From the NCBI RefSeq assembly GCF_030272615.1, contig NC_081405.1:309475374-309535373 (forward strand): a stretch of 60,000 nt of DNA, written 5' to 3'. This document shows, piece by piece, positions 23,651-35,341 of this stretch. Source of the stretch: Cryptomeria japonica. Its lineage: Eukaryota; Streptophyta; Pinopsida; Cupressales; Cupressaceae. Position numbers and translations under genes: made by a program. Position 1 is the first letter of the stretch, and the number at the start of each line of letters is the position of its first letter. Under the pieces are notes generated by a model, which did not search any database, was not told the origin of the DNA, and saw nothing but the letters and a program-made list of their open reading frames with translations.

Positions 23651-23812
23651 AATATTGCATAGATTTTAAAACTTAGAACTAACTAAATGAAATTATGTTG
23701 TAGGCTAAAAATATGAATACAAATCAACACAATATTATTATTTATAGATCATTACAACCTGCATATGATAACAACCAACTCAAATCTAAAAACCTTTGTT
23801 TAAAGCCCTCCC

Positions 23813-23936
23813 ATGCCACCTTAGAGCAACATGTAGAAAAATTCAAACCCAACTCACCAACTGTAATTTGCAGCCTGCAAAAACACACACCAAAAAGTCT
23901 ACTTTGTCCTTGAGAGTTGTGCCTTCTCTTATGTTG
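23813..23936. repeat. 124-bp direct repeat, left copy
   Basis: Starts ATGCCACCTTAGAGCAACAT and ends TCTTATGTTG. It matches 28770-28893 at all but about six positions. The pair brackets the truncated copia copy. Confidence 0.88.
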
Positions 23937-23947
23937 TGCATTCTCTC

Positions 23948-24970
23948 AGTGCAGAAGACCAAGCTCTGTCATCTCAAATTGGTCCATCAAGGCTCACTGA
24001 ATATGTTGAATCATAGAGGATGAGATACTTGTGATGAAGAGATCATCAACATAGAGCACAAGAATCAGGATCTCACCCTCAAGAAGCTGAATATACACTG
24101 TCTAATTAGAATTACTGAGGGTGAAACCAATGGAGAGCAACAAAGAATACATCTTCTCATACCAAGCCCAAGGGTCCTGTTTGAGACCATACAATGAATG
24201 CCTAAGTCTGCAAACCAAAGAACTATTCTGCACAAATCCCTGAGGTTGCTCCATGTAGATTTCCTCCTGTAGGTCCCCATGCAAGAAGGGACTCTTCACA
24301 TCCATCTAAAAATAGGCCATCCCTGAGAAGCTGTAAGAGATAGTACAAAGCGAATAGAGTTCATCTTGGCGATAGGGGCAAAGGTCTCGGAGTAATCAAT
24401 ACCCTCAACCTCTGAGATACCCTTCGCAACAAGATATGATTTGTAATTATCAATGGAACCATCAACAACATACTTAGTGTGATACAACTAGTGGCACCTA
24501 ACCATCTTTCTGCCCTTAGGAAGAGGACATAGATCCCAAGTATGATTCCTTATCAAAGAAGAATACTCCTCCTCCATAGCACAATCCCACTCAAGGTGTC
24601 TTGTAGCCTCTGAAAACTAGTAAGGATCATCTGAGATGGCATGACTCAAAAGAATAGAACCCAAAGTATGAGAATGGGTGCGACAAGTATTTGAAGGATC
24701 ATCGGCTAGATAACCTGTCGCCTCAATAGTAAACTGAGCCCACTTGGGCATCTGAGGTGGAGCAAGTAGAGGTGGGGATGGTGGATCATCAGGACCATCA
24801 CCAAAATCATCCTCAAAATAATCCTCAAGAGATGCAGTGGAAGGAGTAGGCAGAGGAGTAGACACTGGATTCGGGGTATCCACTGTGGGAAGGCACTCAT
24901 CAAACTGAACATCCCCTCGAAATAGGACCTCTCTGGAACCAGGATCAAACAACCTGTATGCCTTAACATC
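23948..24970 (-). pseudogene. Copia reverse transcriptase, truncated, with upstream linker
   Basis: An acidic, Pro-rich linker at 24952-24617 (PSTASLEDYFEDDFGDGPDD) precedes RT blocks: VDGSIDNYKSYLVAKGISEV, GIDYSETFAPIAKMNSIRFV, then from 24305 MDVKSPFLHGDLQEEIYMEQ and LYGLKQDPWAWYEKM. The YVDD-type box is only partly readable near 24050, and the sequence ends at 23948 in the following helix. RNase H is absent. Frame changes lie near 24617 and 24100. Confidence 0.8.
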
Positions 24971-25686
24971 CTCATAGTAGAAAAAAAAATGAGGGGTCGA
25001 CTCTTCCGCTCCATGGCTTTCCTCTGAGCATCAGGAATAAAAGCCCATGCCTCACTGCCAAACACTCGAAAAAAAGAAACATCAGGCTTGTCATGAGACC
25101 AAACCTCCTCAAGAGTCATATGTCAAATCACCTTGTGAGGCATCTAATTCTGAATATAGTTGGCACAATTGACTGCCTTAGTCCAAAAAGATGAATCCAT
25201 AGACCTGGACTGAATCATACAATTCGCCATCTCCCATAGATTTTTGTTCTTGCGCTCAGTGACACCATTCTGCTGATGGGTGTAGGGAACAATAGATTGA
25301 TGCTACAAACCATGCTCAATGCAAAAATCACTGAAATCCTGATTCACATACTCCCCCCCATTATCTATACATATCCGGCGAATAGAATAGCCAGACTGCT
25401 TCTCTACAAATGTTTTGAAGATTCAAAATTAATCAAAGACATCAGACTTGTACTTAAGAAAGTACACCCATGTGCGTCTAGAGAAGTCATCAATAAAAGT
25501 GAGTACATACTTGGCCCTAGAAAAAGGAGTGGGAAATGACATGAGATCACTGTGAATCAAATCCAAGGGTGCCAAAGCACGAGAGGCTCTTCCCTTCGGA
25601 AAGGGATCTCTGTGATGCTTGCCAAGCACACAACCATGACAAACACCATCAGTGCAGGAAGTTTGTGGGAGCCCAAGAACAAGTGC
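24971..25686 (-). pseudogene. Copia integrase (broken)
   Basis: The minus strand reads CHGCVLGKHHRDPFPKGRAS near 25640, LIHSDLMSFP with the first catalytic Asp, YVLTFIDDFSRRTWVYFLKY, then the second Asp region, and further on a part matching WxHDKPDVSFFRVFGSEAWA at about 25090-25030. Stops occur at Gln and Arg positions. Together with the 314-codon piece upstream it forms the usual copia order. Confidence 0.8.
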
Positions 25687-26631
25687 CTATGTACTCATCT
25701 GCTGAAGATATCTATAAATGACATGGCCCAAGTGCTCATGCCAAAGCTTACTCACTGAATTTGCATGTGCTATAAGAGACAAACCTACACCTGCAGAGGG
25801 CTCAAATCCAACAAATCTATATAGATGAGATGCAGTATCAACACTCCCAATAGCCATAACCAAATCAGAGTCATGGAGGTCCCGAATAACCACATCATGT
25901 GGTGAGAACTCAACTGTCTTACTAGAGCCAGAATGGCAAATTTGATAAATGGACAGGAGGTTTGTCGAGATGTCGAGGACAACAAGAACATCCTGTAGAG
26001 TACCCCCATCCAAAGAGACAAAACCTGAACCCAAGACTGAAAGTTGAACTGAGTCACCCACTATAATTTGTGAAGTACCACAAGAGGAAAGTGAAGTAAC
26101 CAATTGATGAGTTTGATTCATATGGTGAGAAGCACCAGAATCAAGTATCAATGTGGACCCATAGGTCGAAGCTTGAGCAGTGAGAGCATGACCTTTTCCT
26201 ATGGAAGGAGAAGACGCCTGAGGTGAGGAGATGTGATGTTGTTGCATGGCATTCTCTAAAGCCTCTAAGTGTTTCCAACACCTAGAAACTAGATGTCCTT
26301 CCTTGCCACAAAAACTGCAAGTGTCTCCTGATTTCTTCTTAGTCTTCGAGGAAGACTCACTAGACTGTGAATATTTCCCATGTTTCGGAGGAAATGGTGA
26401 TTTAGAATTAGACTTAGGAGGAGGCTTGGAAGAATGCTCACTGCCAACAAAATTATTCTTTGGCTTTGGTTTTTTCTTTTGCTTCTCCTTAGAGGACTGA
26501 CCAACCAATGCTTTGTTCTTGGATCCTAAGAGCATATCCAGCTGAGAAAGATGAGACTGCTCATAAGACAGATGCTCACAAAAAACATCAAAGGTAGGCA
26601 TGGTGAAACAAGCACCCAAGCCATCCATCAT
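25687..26631 (-). pseudogene. Copia gag C terminus, protease and pre-integrase (long open part)
   Basis: Open for 314 codons. A Ser/Lys-rich hinge leads to an intact zinc knuckle CSFCGKEGHLVSRC, a protease site LILDSGASHHMNQTHQLVTS with the Asp-Ser-Gly triad intact, and the pre-integrase LWHEHLGHVIYRYLQQMST. The related plus-strand copy has lost both key features (CSFF in the knuckle, DSSAS in the protease), so this copy better shows the ancestral sequence. Frames before 26631 are broken. Confidence 0.85.
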
Positions 26632-27120
26632 GGAGTAGAAAGGAGAGGCAAAAAACTGAAAATGACCCTAAAGCTTCGAAAGAATCAAGTGAATGCACTC
26701 TGTATCTGTCTTGATCTTGCCACATCCCTGAAGAACAGATCTGGTAGTCTTGAACTTGTTCAAAAAGTACTCAATGGTGGGAAAGGAATCAGGTTACAAG
26801 GAAACCAACTATGCCTCAATCTGTAATGCCTGATTCTCATTTGCCCTCCCAAAGAGAGACTCAAACTTCAACCACATAACCCGAGGAGTGAGCAACTCAT
26901 TAAGGTGAAATAGAAGACTATCTGAGACATGCAAAGAGAGAAAACCCATGGCCTCATCCATCTAGTTTTTGTGTTGAAGAAGCTCATAAGGATGCTGCAA
27001 GAGAGGTTGAACCTCATCCAAACAAGACCACAACCCTCATGCCCAGAGAAGCCTCGTTATGTGGAGCTTCTAGGTGTGATAGTTGTGTGAAGTCAACAAC
27101 TCAACTTAAGGATCTATCAT
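26632..27120 (-). pseudogene. Copia gag N-terminal half (broken)
   Basis: Begins at ATG 27120, matching the start of the plus-strand copy, followed by LTSHNYHT and several stops before the frame opens at 26631. The pieces match the UBN2 gag core of the relative. Confidence 0.65.
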
Positions 27121-28390
27121 GAAAACTATGCACCTGCACTTGCTTGTTGGTTTTTTTTAATTATGTGATCTTTTAGAATAGATAGAAGATGCAGAAGGGT
27201 TTGTTTGTTTTCAAAGTTTTGGTGTTCTTGATTTCTCATATAAATGATAGAAAGCAAGAAAAAAGACCCCCCCACAATAAATAAACCCAAACCCCAGTAC
27301 ATAATGATGAGAAGGAAGTAGTGCATGAGCAAAAAAACTCCAAACTAAAATATCATGTACTTGATGAAAGTTTTGAGTAATAAGATCACATAGTTGAATA
27401 GATCATGCTAAGAGCTTTCCAACGCCTATTTGTTTGCAAAAATTGGAGTCAGTTTGCCCATTCTACTGCCCAAGAAGTACAAAAAAGAATACCAACTTTG
27501 ACTGGAAAAAAGTATAGTCAAACAGTAGAGTCAGAAAACAAAATCCAACACCACGAGGTTTGTCTCGGAACCAGCTTTCTAATGCCTATTTTTTTTTTAA
27601 AAACTACTCTGTATGCTCAAGATGTGGCCAAAAAACAAACCTCCCCTTAAAAGGCAAGAGGCTGCAGCTCCGGTGACAAAGGCCTGGCAGGGGTGACACT
27701 TGGGCGGTGCTTCGGGGGGGAGTGGTGGATGGTGCTGGTGGCAGGAGGAGTAGAGGAGGTGGTCGTAGAGGTGGGAATTGGTGGCAGGAGGAGTAGTGGC
27801 GGTGGAGAGCACAACAGGCACCGGCGCTGAAAGGGGTAGTAGCCGACAGTGGCAACGGCGAGAGTCGGTGGGTGGCAGGGGCCAGCGGGAGCCGGAGGGC
27901 GAAGCCGGTAGGGGTTGGTGGGGGTCGGGACTGACAAGTCCAGTCTGCCGTACAGCGGCCGGACTGTCAGGGGTACAGTACCCCTGCGAAAACTCCGATG
28001 CCAAAATTTTTTTTTTTAAACTTTCATTTTCCTTTCCCCATTTTTTTTTTTTTTTGATTTTCTTTTTAATTTTAAAAATTAAAAAATCGGTCCGCATGCC
28101 ATAAAAAGGCAAAAAAAAAATTATTTTTTTGAAAAATTTTCTTGAATTGTGTGCCAAGGTCGTATGGCCTGGTACTGAAGAAAAATTACCCCCAGATGCT
28201 CAGGAGTTAAAACTAGGCAAGTTTTATATGACTATAGGTGTTTTTGGGCCTTCTAAGCACAATGGTGAGGTCCGTTTAGGCCCAAAGTGCTTAGAAAAAA
28301 AGGCATATCCCTAAGTACAAAAAAACTTCTTGAAAACCCTAGATTTGCTTCCAGTACAAAAATTCTCAAAATAGATAGCTATAGATCTGA
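27121..28390 (-). promoter_or_regulatory. Long 5' leader of the truncated copia copy
   Basis: 1.27 kb of untranslated leader separates the primer site from gag. It holds a GC-rich island (27650-27990) in otherwise AT-rich DNA, a hairpin at 27931-27970 shared with the other copy, and homopolymer runs. Open frames in the island are Pro-rich by composition and not conserved between copies, so they are not called as genes. Confidence 0.65.
27931..27970 (-). promoter_or_regulatory. Leader hairpin (truncated copy)
   Basis: CTGACAAGTCC at one side pairs with GGACTGTCAG at the other, one bulged base apart, enclosing an inner GCCG/CGGC stem. The position matches the hairpin at 36959-36997 of the full-length copy. 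Possible roles are packaging, dimerisation or translation control. Confidence 0.6.
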
Positions 28391-28403
28391 AGCTCTGATA
28401 CCA
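28391..28403 (-). promoter_or_regulatory. Primer-binding site, initiator Met tRNA
   Basis: The minus strand reads TGGTATCAGAGCT directly after the LTR. Confidence 0.92.
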
Positions 28404-28769
28404 TGTGAGAGTTGAGAAACAAAACACCACAAGAGCCTAAAGATCTTCTGCAAGCTGAATAATCTGTTACAAGGAGAAACAAGGAAGAAAAATAACTAAA
28501 AGCAAAACATAGAGAAATATGCTCAAAAGATGAGAGCTCAATATTCAAAAAAATGTGTAATGCGATAATAAAACAAGGAAAAGAAAATTAACCTCTAATA
28601 GGTCAAGAAACCCTAAAACGGAAAACCTAGGCTTGCACATAATAATTAATAAAAGAATTAATTATTATGCACCTAATGTTAGCTTAAGTGTAAAAAGAGA
28701 TAATAGGGAACTTAAAGAATTAAATAAATATTGTTTAACTAATCAAGTAAATACTCGATTACTCTAACA
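28404..28769 (-). repeat. 5' LTR of the truncated copia copy
   Basis: 366 bp. On the minus strand it starts TGTTAGAGTAATCGAG and ends CAACTCTCACA, matching the LTRs at 36173 and 42052. Confidence 0.9.
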
Positions 28770-28893
28770 ATGCCACCTTAGAGCAACATGTAGAAAAAAT
28801 CAAACCCAACTCACCAACTGTAATTTGTAGCCTACAAAAACACACACCAAAAAATCTACTTTGTCCTCGAGAGTTGTGCACTCTCTTATGTTG
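28770..28893. repeat. 124-bp direct repeat, right copy
   Basis: Begins exactly at the outer LTR edge of the truncated copia copy and ends at TATGTTG, like the left copy at 23813-23936. Confidence 0.88.
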
Positions 28894-29000
28894 GTTTCTA
28901 TAAAGGCCTCTACCGGCTATCTACTCCACCAATGATAGATTGGCTAAAGATTTTTCTCCCAAAATATTGTTAACAGATATGTAACTTGTATATTGCAGAC

Positions 29001-30481
29001 TGTAGAACCCCTGCCTTAATCAGTTTCTAATCTCGGTTTGACCTTGGTTAGTTTATCATAGTATAATGTTATAGTCAGATGTTTTGACTTAGTGCATACC
29101 TCTTAATGTGGTTTTCGCTCTAGTTTGTATGCAAGTTGATTAATTCTCCTATTTTGTGTTATTATCTCAGGCTAACACTTTCATTAAGTTTATATACATA
29201 TGCATGTATGCCTCATGGTTGCAAAAGATTTTAGGTACAGTGCCGCATGGGTGCAAGGTTCGTCTCTGCCTGATTTTGAAGGTTAGAGTGTACCTCTTTA
29301 ATCCTTAGAGTTGGATTAGGTGGTCGTAAGACCCTCATTTGACCATAGTCGTGCTCAAGTGAGCATCGTCAGTCATGGTCGGTATCCCCTTTGGTTGGGT
29401 ATGCAGGTCATCTGTCTGTGTGGCTTTCTTGGGTTGCGTGTTTGGTGTGTGGTTAAATTGAGTAATTAATCTTTAATCTATAATTTGATTTAATGTGTGT
29501 TTACACATTAGTTTATTTTGGGACTAAATTAAATAGGCTCCCTTTTTATGTGATTAATCGTTAATTGAAGTGCTCGATTCAGTTTGGTAGCAAGTTCAAT
29601 TAAATGGTTAAATTTAAATATTAAATGTATTATGTTTATGCTTATGAAAAGAAAGATTTAAATTTAATTGAAATAGAATTAATTTAATCTTGTTGGCTTT
29701 TTGAAATAGAAAGGTTAATTTCAGTTATTGGAGAAAATTAATTTTTTAATTGAAAAGCAAATTTAATTTTTTGATATAGTTTAAAAGAATGATTTTTGAG
29801 GAATTATTTTAAATAAAAAAATTTAATTCCAAAAATAAAATTTTGGTCAAACCTTTCCCATTTAACCTAGGTTTTGAAAATAATTTGGGAGGATATTTTT
29901 TTGGAGAATATTTTGGGAAATATTTTTTTGGTATGGTGAAAATTTGGGGATTTTGGGAGGAGAAGAGATTTTTGGAGCTTGTAGGTTGGGCACTCCTTCA
30001 ATCTTGCCAGGATTGCTTAGGCAGGTAGGCCTCTGGTTAATTTCATTGATTTCTTTGTTTTAAAGAAATTTTTTTGGATTTTTAAGAAATGTGTGTGAAG
30101 ATTGAAAAATCTCATCTATTTGGGGAAAATGAAACAGTTGCAAGTTTATTTCCAATCCAAACCCTTCTTGTTTGTTTCCATCTCAAGTTTAGTTTTTGGT
30201 TGCTCAGGTTGTTTTAAAATCAAAAAAATAAAATTGGATTGGCTGTTTTCAATGATTTTTTTTTTTAATTCCAAATTAATGCTTTCAAATTCAAGCTTTA
30301 ATCAGAGAAATCTACCTAGATTTGGACAATGGATGTTAACCCTTATTATTTTGCCAGTATGGTATTGTGGAGAAATTTCCCTTCTTGAAAGTGGGTATTT
30401 GAATAATGTTAAAATAAATTATTGCACTCCATTCGTGTGTTTTGGCTTAATCCCTTCGGGGTTTCGTGGTGGGGCATTACA
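29001..30481 (-). mobile_element. Solo LTR, gypsy-like, 1.48 kb
   Basis: Plus-strand edges are TGTAGAACCCC and GGGGCATTACA, flanked on both sides by CAGAC (28996-29000 and 30482-30486). The minus-strand start TGTAATGCCCCACC is common in plant gypsy LTRs, which sets the orientation. No internal coding region is present, as after recombination between two LTRs. Small open stretches inside are not genes. Confidence 0.85.
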
Positions 30482-30486
30482 CAGAC

Positions 30487-31329
30487 AATGCAAATGAAAT
30501 TTATTTTTTGCATTCTAATAATTTGATTGGTCAAACAACTATGAAATAATAAATGTTTAACTTTTTGAGCCTTTGCTACAGTTCCTTGGTAGGAACTAAT
30601 TATCTTCAGTATGAAAAACTTCCAAATAAAATTTAAGACAACTCGCTCCATCGATGTTAGAAGTATGAGATTTGAACATATAGTTATTGTTGCACATACA
30701 ATATCTCTATTTACTATATCATTTTAACAAGAAATTTTATGTTAGATGCTTCATTAAATGATTACACTCATGGAATGTGTTTAACCTTGTAAGTATAAAA
30801 TAGAATTAGTTAATAATTTTATTAGCTAATTTAATTAATTTTTTTTTTAATTTCCAGATTTACAATGAAAATAACTATAATATTTTATTATTTTTGTCAA
30901 GTTTAGACATTTAATTCCTAACATCATTGTTAAATCACCCACTAGCATCTCAACATATTAGTAATTAGGTTGCTTATATTTATTAGTAAAATACTCCTAA
31001 AATGAGGGAGATCCTCAAGGATGAAAGCTTTGAACTACGACACATGATGGTTGATAATTTTTCTATTGACCATATCTGTAATTGTGTTGCTTGAACTAAT
31101 CCAATTTGAAAACTTATCTCTTGAGTTGGGAGTATTTTCATTACAAAATATTTTAATCAAAGATTCCTCCTACCTTACTTCTTTGATATAAATAAAGCTC
31201 TATAAATTCAACTACAGGTAGACCAATTTAGTAATGTAGAAACAAATACGTGAAATAACATAAATAATCTACATAATTTGATGGAGGTAATGATCAATAA
31301 TAAAAAATATATTAATCTATTATTAAATT
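30487..31329. other. No gene recognised
   Basis: Very AT-rich spacer between the solo LTR and the LINE-1 3' end. No feature with support. Confidence 0.45.
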
Positions 31330-31438
31330 TCTTTTTCTTATTAGATTAGCAGGGAGACAACCCTAACCTAAAAGAGAGAAACAATATTTCATCAATAACC
31401 ATACACCAGTTGTAGGATGGCTATGAGTAGTAAACTAG

Positions 31439-33820
31439 TTATAATATAAATTGATCAGAAATTTTCATGCCCCTAAAAATATTTCTACTTATACTAGTAT
31501 CATTCCTATTACTAATTATAGAAGTATCATAGTAGCAGTTGCCATAAGCCAAACTACTAATTCTATTACTAGCACTCTCTTTATCAGCCTTTAATAAAAC
31601 AGTCTTAGCATACTTAATAAACATTAAGTTATTCAAAGTAGGCACAAAAGCCTCAAAATGCCACTAGTTGTAAAACATAACAAAAAGGAAAAAATGGAGG
31701 AAGCAAACAGACCATTACTCCTTCTTGATCAAGTTTTAGTCCCACTCAAGTTTGACTAAATTTTGCATCCAAGTCTCCTGTTGATCTTCTTCCTCCTCCT
31801 CAAACATCTCCCATTCACCCTTTTTGGCCTTTTTCTTGTTGATTTTCTTCAGTTGGGCTTGACCAAAAACCGTACCCAGGACAACATTCTTCATTACCCC
31901 ATCTATGATAGTGCAAAGGGCATTGAAAGCATCACACAAATGTTTCACCTTCCGATCATTTTCCTCATAGTTTTTCTCCAGAATGGCCACTTTTTCCTTC
32001 ATTTCATTTAATTGCTCCTCCAAGTTGTTGTTAGTCTCCTTGACCAGCCCCATAGGCTAACACAACACCATTTCCTCATCCTCAGAGGTGTCAAGGCTAT
32101 CGAGGTTTTTGAAAGGAGAATCATGCTCACTTTTTGACTTTCTATTCTCTTCTTCTCCTTCCTCTTCTTCTTTTGGGTCCTCATTGGGGCTTTAAGTCAA
32201 ATTCTCTTCTTCCACCTAGGCATCTTTGTCCTCATACTTATCCTTTGAGTCTTCCTCCTCATAGAGATCATAAATTTCATTAAGGCTAGTAATGGTCCCG
32301 TTTTCTTCACTCTTGATTGGATTTTTCCTCTCTTTAGCTCTTAGTTTAGCAGACCTTCTTTCCCCCAAGCTACTCTCAATTTTTTCCTAGTCCATTGCCT
32401 TCTCCCCTTCATCTTCAAAATTTTGTATCTCCAGGTCAATTGTAAAGCTCTTTCTCGCTGACTCACTACCAGACCTCTTCGCTTTTCTCGGGGTGTTTCT
32501 TGGCATTTCATTTTTTCTCTTATTAGGGGTAAAGTCCATCAAGGCCAGCTCAAGTGAATTCCTTTTCTAGGGTCACAATAGGGTTTTTACCCATGTTTTT
32601 AACTAGACAAGTTGGGTTAGGCTCGTCTTTAGGTTTCTTAGGGGTTAAACTGGGGTTGTTTTTAGGGATTTTCTTACTTTTTCCCTCATTGCCAGAACTC
32701 AAAGCAATATAACTCACAGTGGGGGTATGGTCCACTTCATATTTTTACATTATGTAAATTAAACCCTGATGTAAAGGTGAGTTTGGCCCATTTTGAATAC
32801 AGGCACTAAGGGATGAAAATAGAAAGAACGACATATTGATTTTAACATGGTATCTTATGTGGTTTAGAATGGGGAAATTGTACCCATGGAGAGTAGGAAA
32901 ACAACCCTCTAAGATAAAATATTTTATAACATGATAACTTATCAAAGGGAAAGTCTTGGAAGGGCCGAATGATCATACCCATTTTGAAATGGAACCGTTT
33001 TTTCACTTTTCTTGAAGAATTGCTTCATGTAACCTCTATAATATCCTTTTCTCTTCTTCTCAACTTTCTTGCCTTCATTATGTAAGCTCGTCACCTCAGC
33101 AATGTACTCCGATGACATAGTAAAGGTGATTCTTCCAACTATAACCACACCGTTCTGCCAAGAATTGTAAACCTTGGCCAAGAGCTCCTTATTGTAGCCT
33201 TTCATTGCCAAAAAAAATGGAGTGAAACCTGCCATTTGAAAGAGCTCCTGTAACTCTCTATTATCTCTCAATTCCATATAGTTACTCAATTCAAGAAATT
33301 GCAGAGGGACCCCCATCTTGATACAGGAAAAAGAAGAACTATACCAAACTCTAAGAAATTTATCGAGTAGAAGGCAAGAAAATCTAGAACCCTGGCTTCT
33401 TTTGGAAGGGACGGATTTAAAATTACCTTTCCCAATATCACTCAAATTATATTTCTCGCATGTGTGACACTTGGGGTAATCATTTCCCGTAAAGGAAATG
33501 TAAAAATCACTCATTTTCGTTTTCATATAAAAGAAAAAATCAGTCCTTTTCGCAACCCATCTAATTAATACTTTATCTTCCCAAATCCAAGCATAGTCAT
33601 CATCCGACACCATCATTATTTTATCAAGAATGTTCCTACCCAGGTCATCAGTCATGTAGGCCAACCAAATATAGATGAGACCCCTATCGTATAGGCATTG
33701 AGTCATCACCTTATAAACCCTCCACCTGTATGGGCCCAACAGATAATTCAAAATCTTTAAGAGACTAGGCATAAAACAAATTAAAAGATTTCATTCGAAT
33801 GGCTCAGTGGTCTCACTTCC
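31439..33820 (-). pseudogene. LINE-1 ORF3: uncharacterised protein, copy A
   Basis: Follows the LINE-1 RNase H end within about 50 bp. The first part (33772-32942, 276 codons open) has alpha-helical blocks with WIWEDKVLIRWVAKRTDFFF, a Cys pair (CHTCEKY), and a block GVVIVGRITFTMSSEYIAEV that recalls the putative plant transposon domain. The next part (about 32945-32745) reads LHGYNFPILNHIRYHVKINM and is plainly related to copy B (VILNHFQYKEKIS). Then comes a Lys/Pro-rich linker, stops, and from 32053 a coiled coil (NNNLEEQLNEMKEKVAILEK) ending KKINKKKAKKGEWEMFEEEE. Stops are frequent. I do not know its function; placement and layout suggest an accessory LINE protein. Confidence 0.6.
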
Positions 33821-33859
33821 CGCCTTATTTTTTATGATTCCTCTTTCCTACACAAGAAT

Positions 33860-34340
33860 CTCTTTTAGCTCTCTAGAGTTGTTCTCAAACTTGAAGACCT
33901 ACCAGTCTGGCATATGAAGACTTTGATTGGCAATGAGGTCAGACGACCTATTGCCTTCTCTGTAGACATGTTGTATTATGATGTCTTCAAATAATTCCAT
34001 CAACCATTAACATTTACCAATTATCTCTTTGATGTCCCAAAGAGGAGAGATGACATTATCAAGGCAATCAATAATAAGTTTGGAATCTCCTTCCAAAATT
34101 ACATTCCTTCTAGTGAAATCATATAGTCTCTGAAGACCCATCCAAGCCACCTAAGCTTCAACCTTATTGTTAGTAGTTGTCCCTAAACCTGAGCCAAACC
34201 CAGCTAACAGGAAGCCTTTATGATCATGAATTAATCCTCTTACCCCAAAGATCAGAGGATTGCCTTTAGAACAATCATCAAAGTTACAATTAATCCATCC
34301 CATTTCAGGAGGTTGCCATAAATAGGAATTTCTTAGGATT
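33860..34340 (-). pseudogene. LINE-1 RNase H domain (RVT_3 type)
   Basis: The minus strand reads GWINCNFDDCSKGNP (first Asp), then KVEA with a stop, VILEGDSKLIIDCLDNV (catalytic Asp) and HVYREGNRSSDLIANQSL (last Asp). This order is that of the RNase H found at the end of many plant LINEs. Two TAG/TAA stops break it. It ends about 50 bp before ORF3. Confidence 0.85.
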
Positions 34341-35332
34341 ATTCTTTGCTAATTAACATTGAAAAGATTGTGTTGAATTCCCCAAACCTGTTTGAGGCAG
34401 AGAAAGAGAGGGAAGGATTTTGGAGAAACCATTAGAATCTGCATTAATATTTTCCTTAATATGTTGTATAATGATCATGGCTAGGATTTTATTGCTTCTC
34501 TTCTCTTCTCTAAGTATCCTATTGTTTCATTCGTTCTAGATGTTCCAAGCAAGAAAGGGGGGAGTTTGATGCCAGATACTCTTGGCAATTGGGTGAGAGT
34601 AACGGGATAACTGTTATGCCTCAAGGAAATATTTGAAAGAATTAAGTTGTACCCAATTTATGTTGAGCTTCTTCCACATTTCTTCCCATATTTCCCAAGC
34701 AAACATGCAGTGTAAAAAAATGAGTTCACATCTATTAACCAGAGAAAACACCATTTTGTTTAGGTTATCAATATTGAATTTCTGACCATGAGCAGTTGCC
34801 CACGAAAAATAGTTAATTTTTGGGATTAGCCCCTTGATCCAGATTGCCTTCCATACTAAATCTCTATATTGTTTTCCTCCAACAGGTGGTAGGAAGACTT
34901 AATAGTGAAATTCCCTGAAGCATTCCTTTTCCTTATCCATTCATCCTCTCCACTAGGAGTGTAGAGAGAATAGTTAGGAAGCATAGAAGTGAGGTCAGTT
35001 GCTTCCTTCAAGATTAGCCTTCTAGTGGTGGGTTGAACTTTCAGCTCAGAGGAAAAAATTCTTCTCAAATCAATCTAGGAGGCATCTCCCCTATTCCAAG
35101 TTATAAAATCATGCAACTTTCCCCCCCAATGAAAGCTTGGGAACTTCTTGATATTATTTAATTAAGGGATGGAATCCAGAGATTGTCCAAGAATCCAAGT
35201 GTCTTTCTAGAACTTAGTCTTTCTTCCATTTCCTATGATCGTCTTGCCATTGTTTTTGATGTCAAGTTTGGTTTTAGCCACACTGTTCCAAATGGTGGAA
35301 CCCATGGGTAACTCCTCTTGATTGATGAATTT
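34341..35332 (-). pseudogene. LINE-1 ORF2, zf-RVT-like region after RT
   Basis: The minus strand reads EKFINQEELPMGSTIWNS, then the WKDTW stretch, EDEWIRKRNASGNFTIKSSY at 34960-34880, and Cys/His positions of the zf-RVT family around 34760-34680, with frame changes. This is the ORF2 part that should follow the RT cut off near 46745. Confidence 0.75.
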
Positions 35333-35341
35333 TTCCTCATT

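Larger units (their letters stand above)
23937..28769 (-). mobile_element. 3'-truncated copia copy (same family as 36173-42465)
   Basis: The 5' LTR, primer site, leader, gag, protease, integrase and RT start are present on the minus strand. The copy stops inside RT at 23948, next to 11 unmatched bases, without RNase H, polypurine tract or 3' LTR. Instead of a 5-bp duplication it is flanked by a 124-bp direct repeat. Its gag-protease part is better preserved than that of the full-length relative. Confidence 0.85.

Noticed and set aside
27597-28157. Pro-rich open frame of 186 codons in the GC-rich leader
   Set aside because: Composition alone explains it, it overlaps other open frames in the same island, and it is not kept in the related copy at 36965-37260.
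29843-30497. Two open frames as possible small genes
   Set aside because: They lie fully inside the solo LTR and have low-complexity, AT-driven composition.
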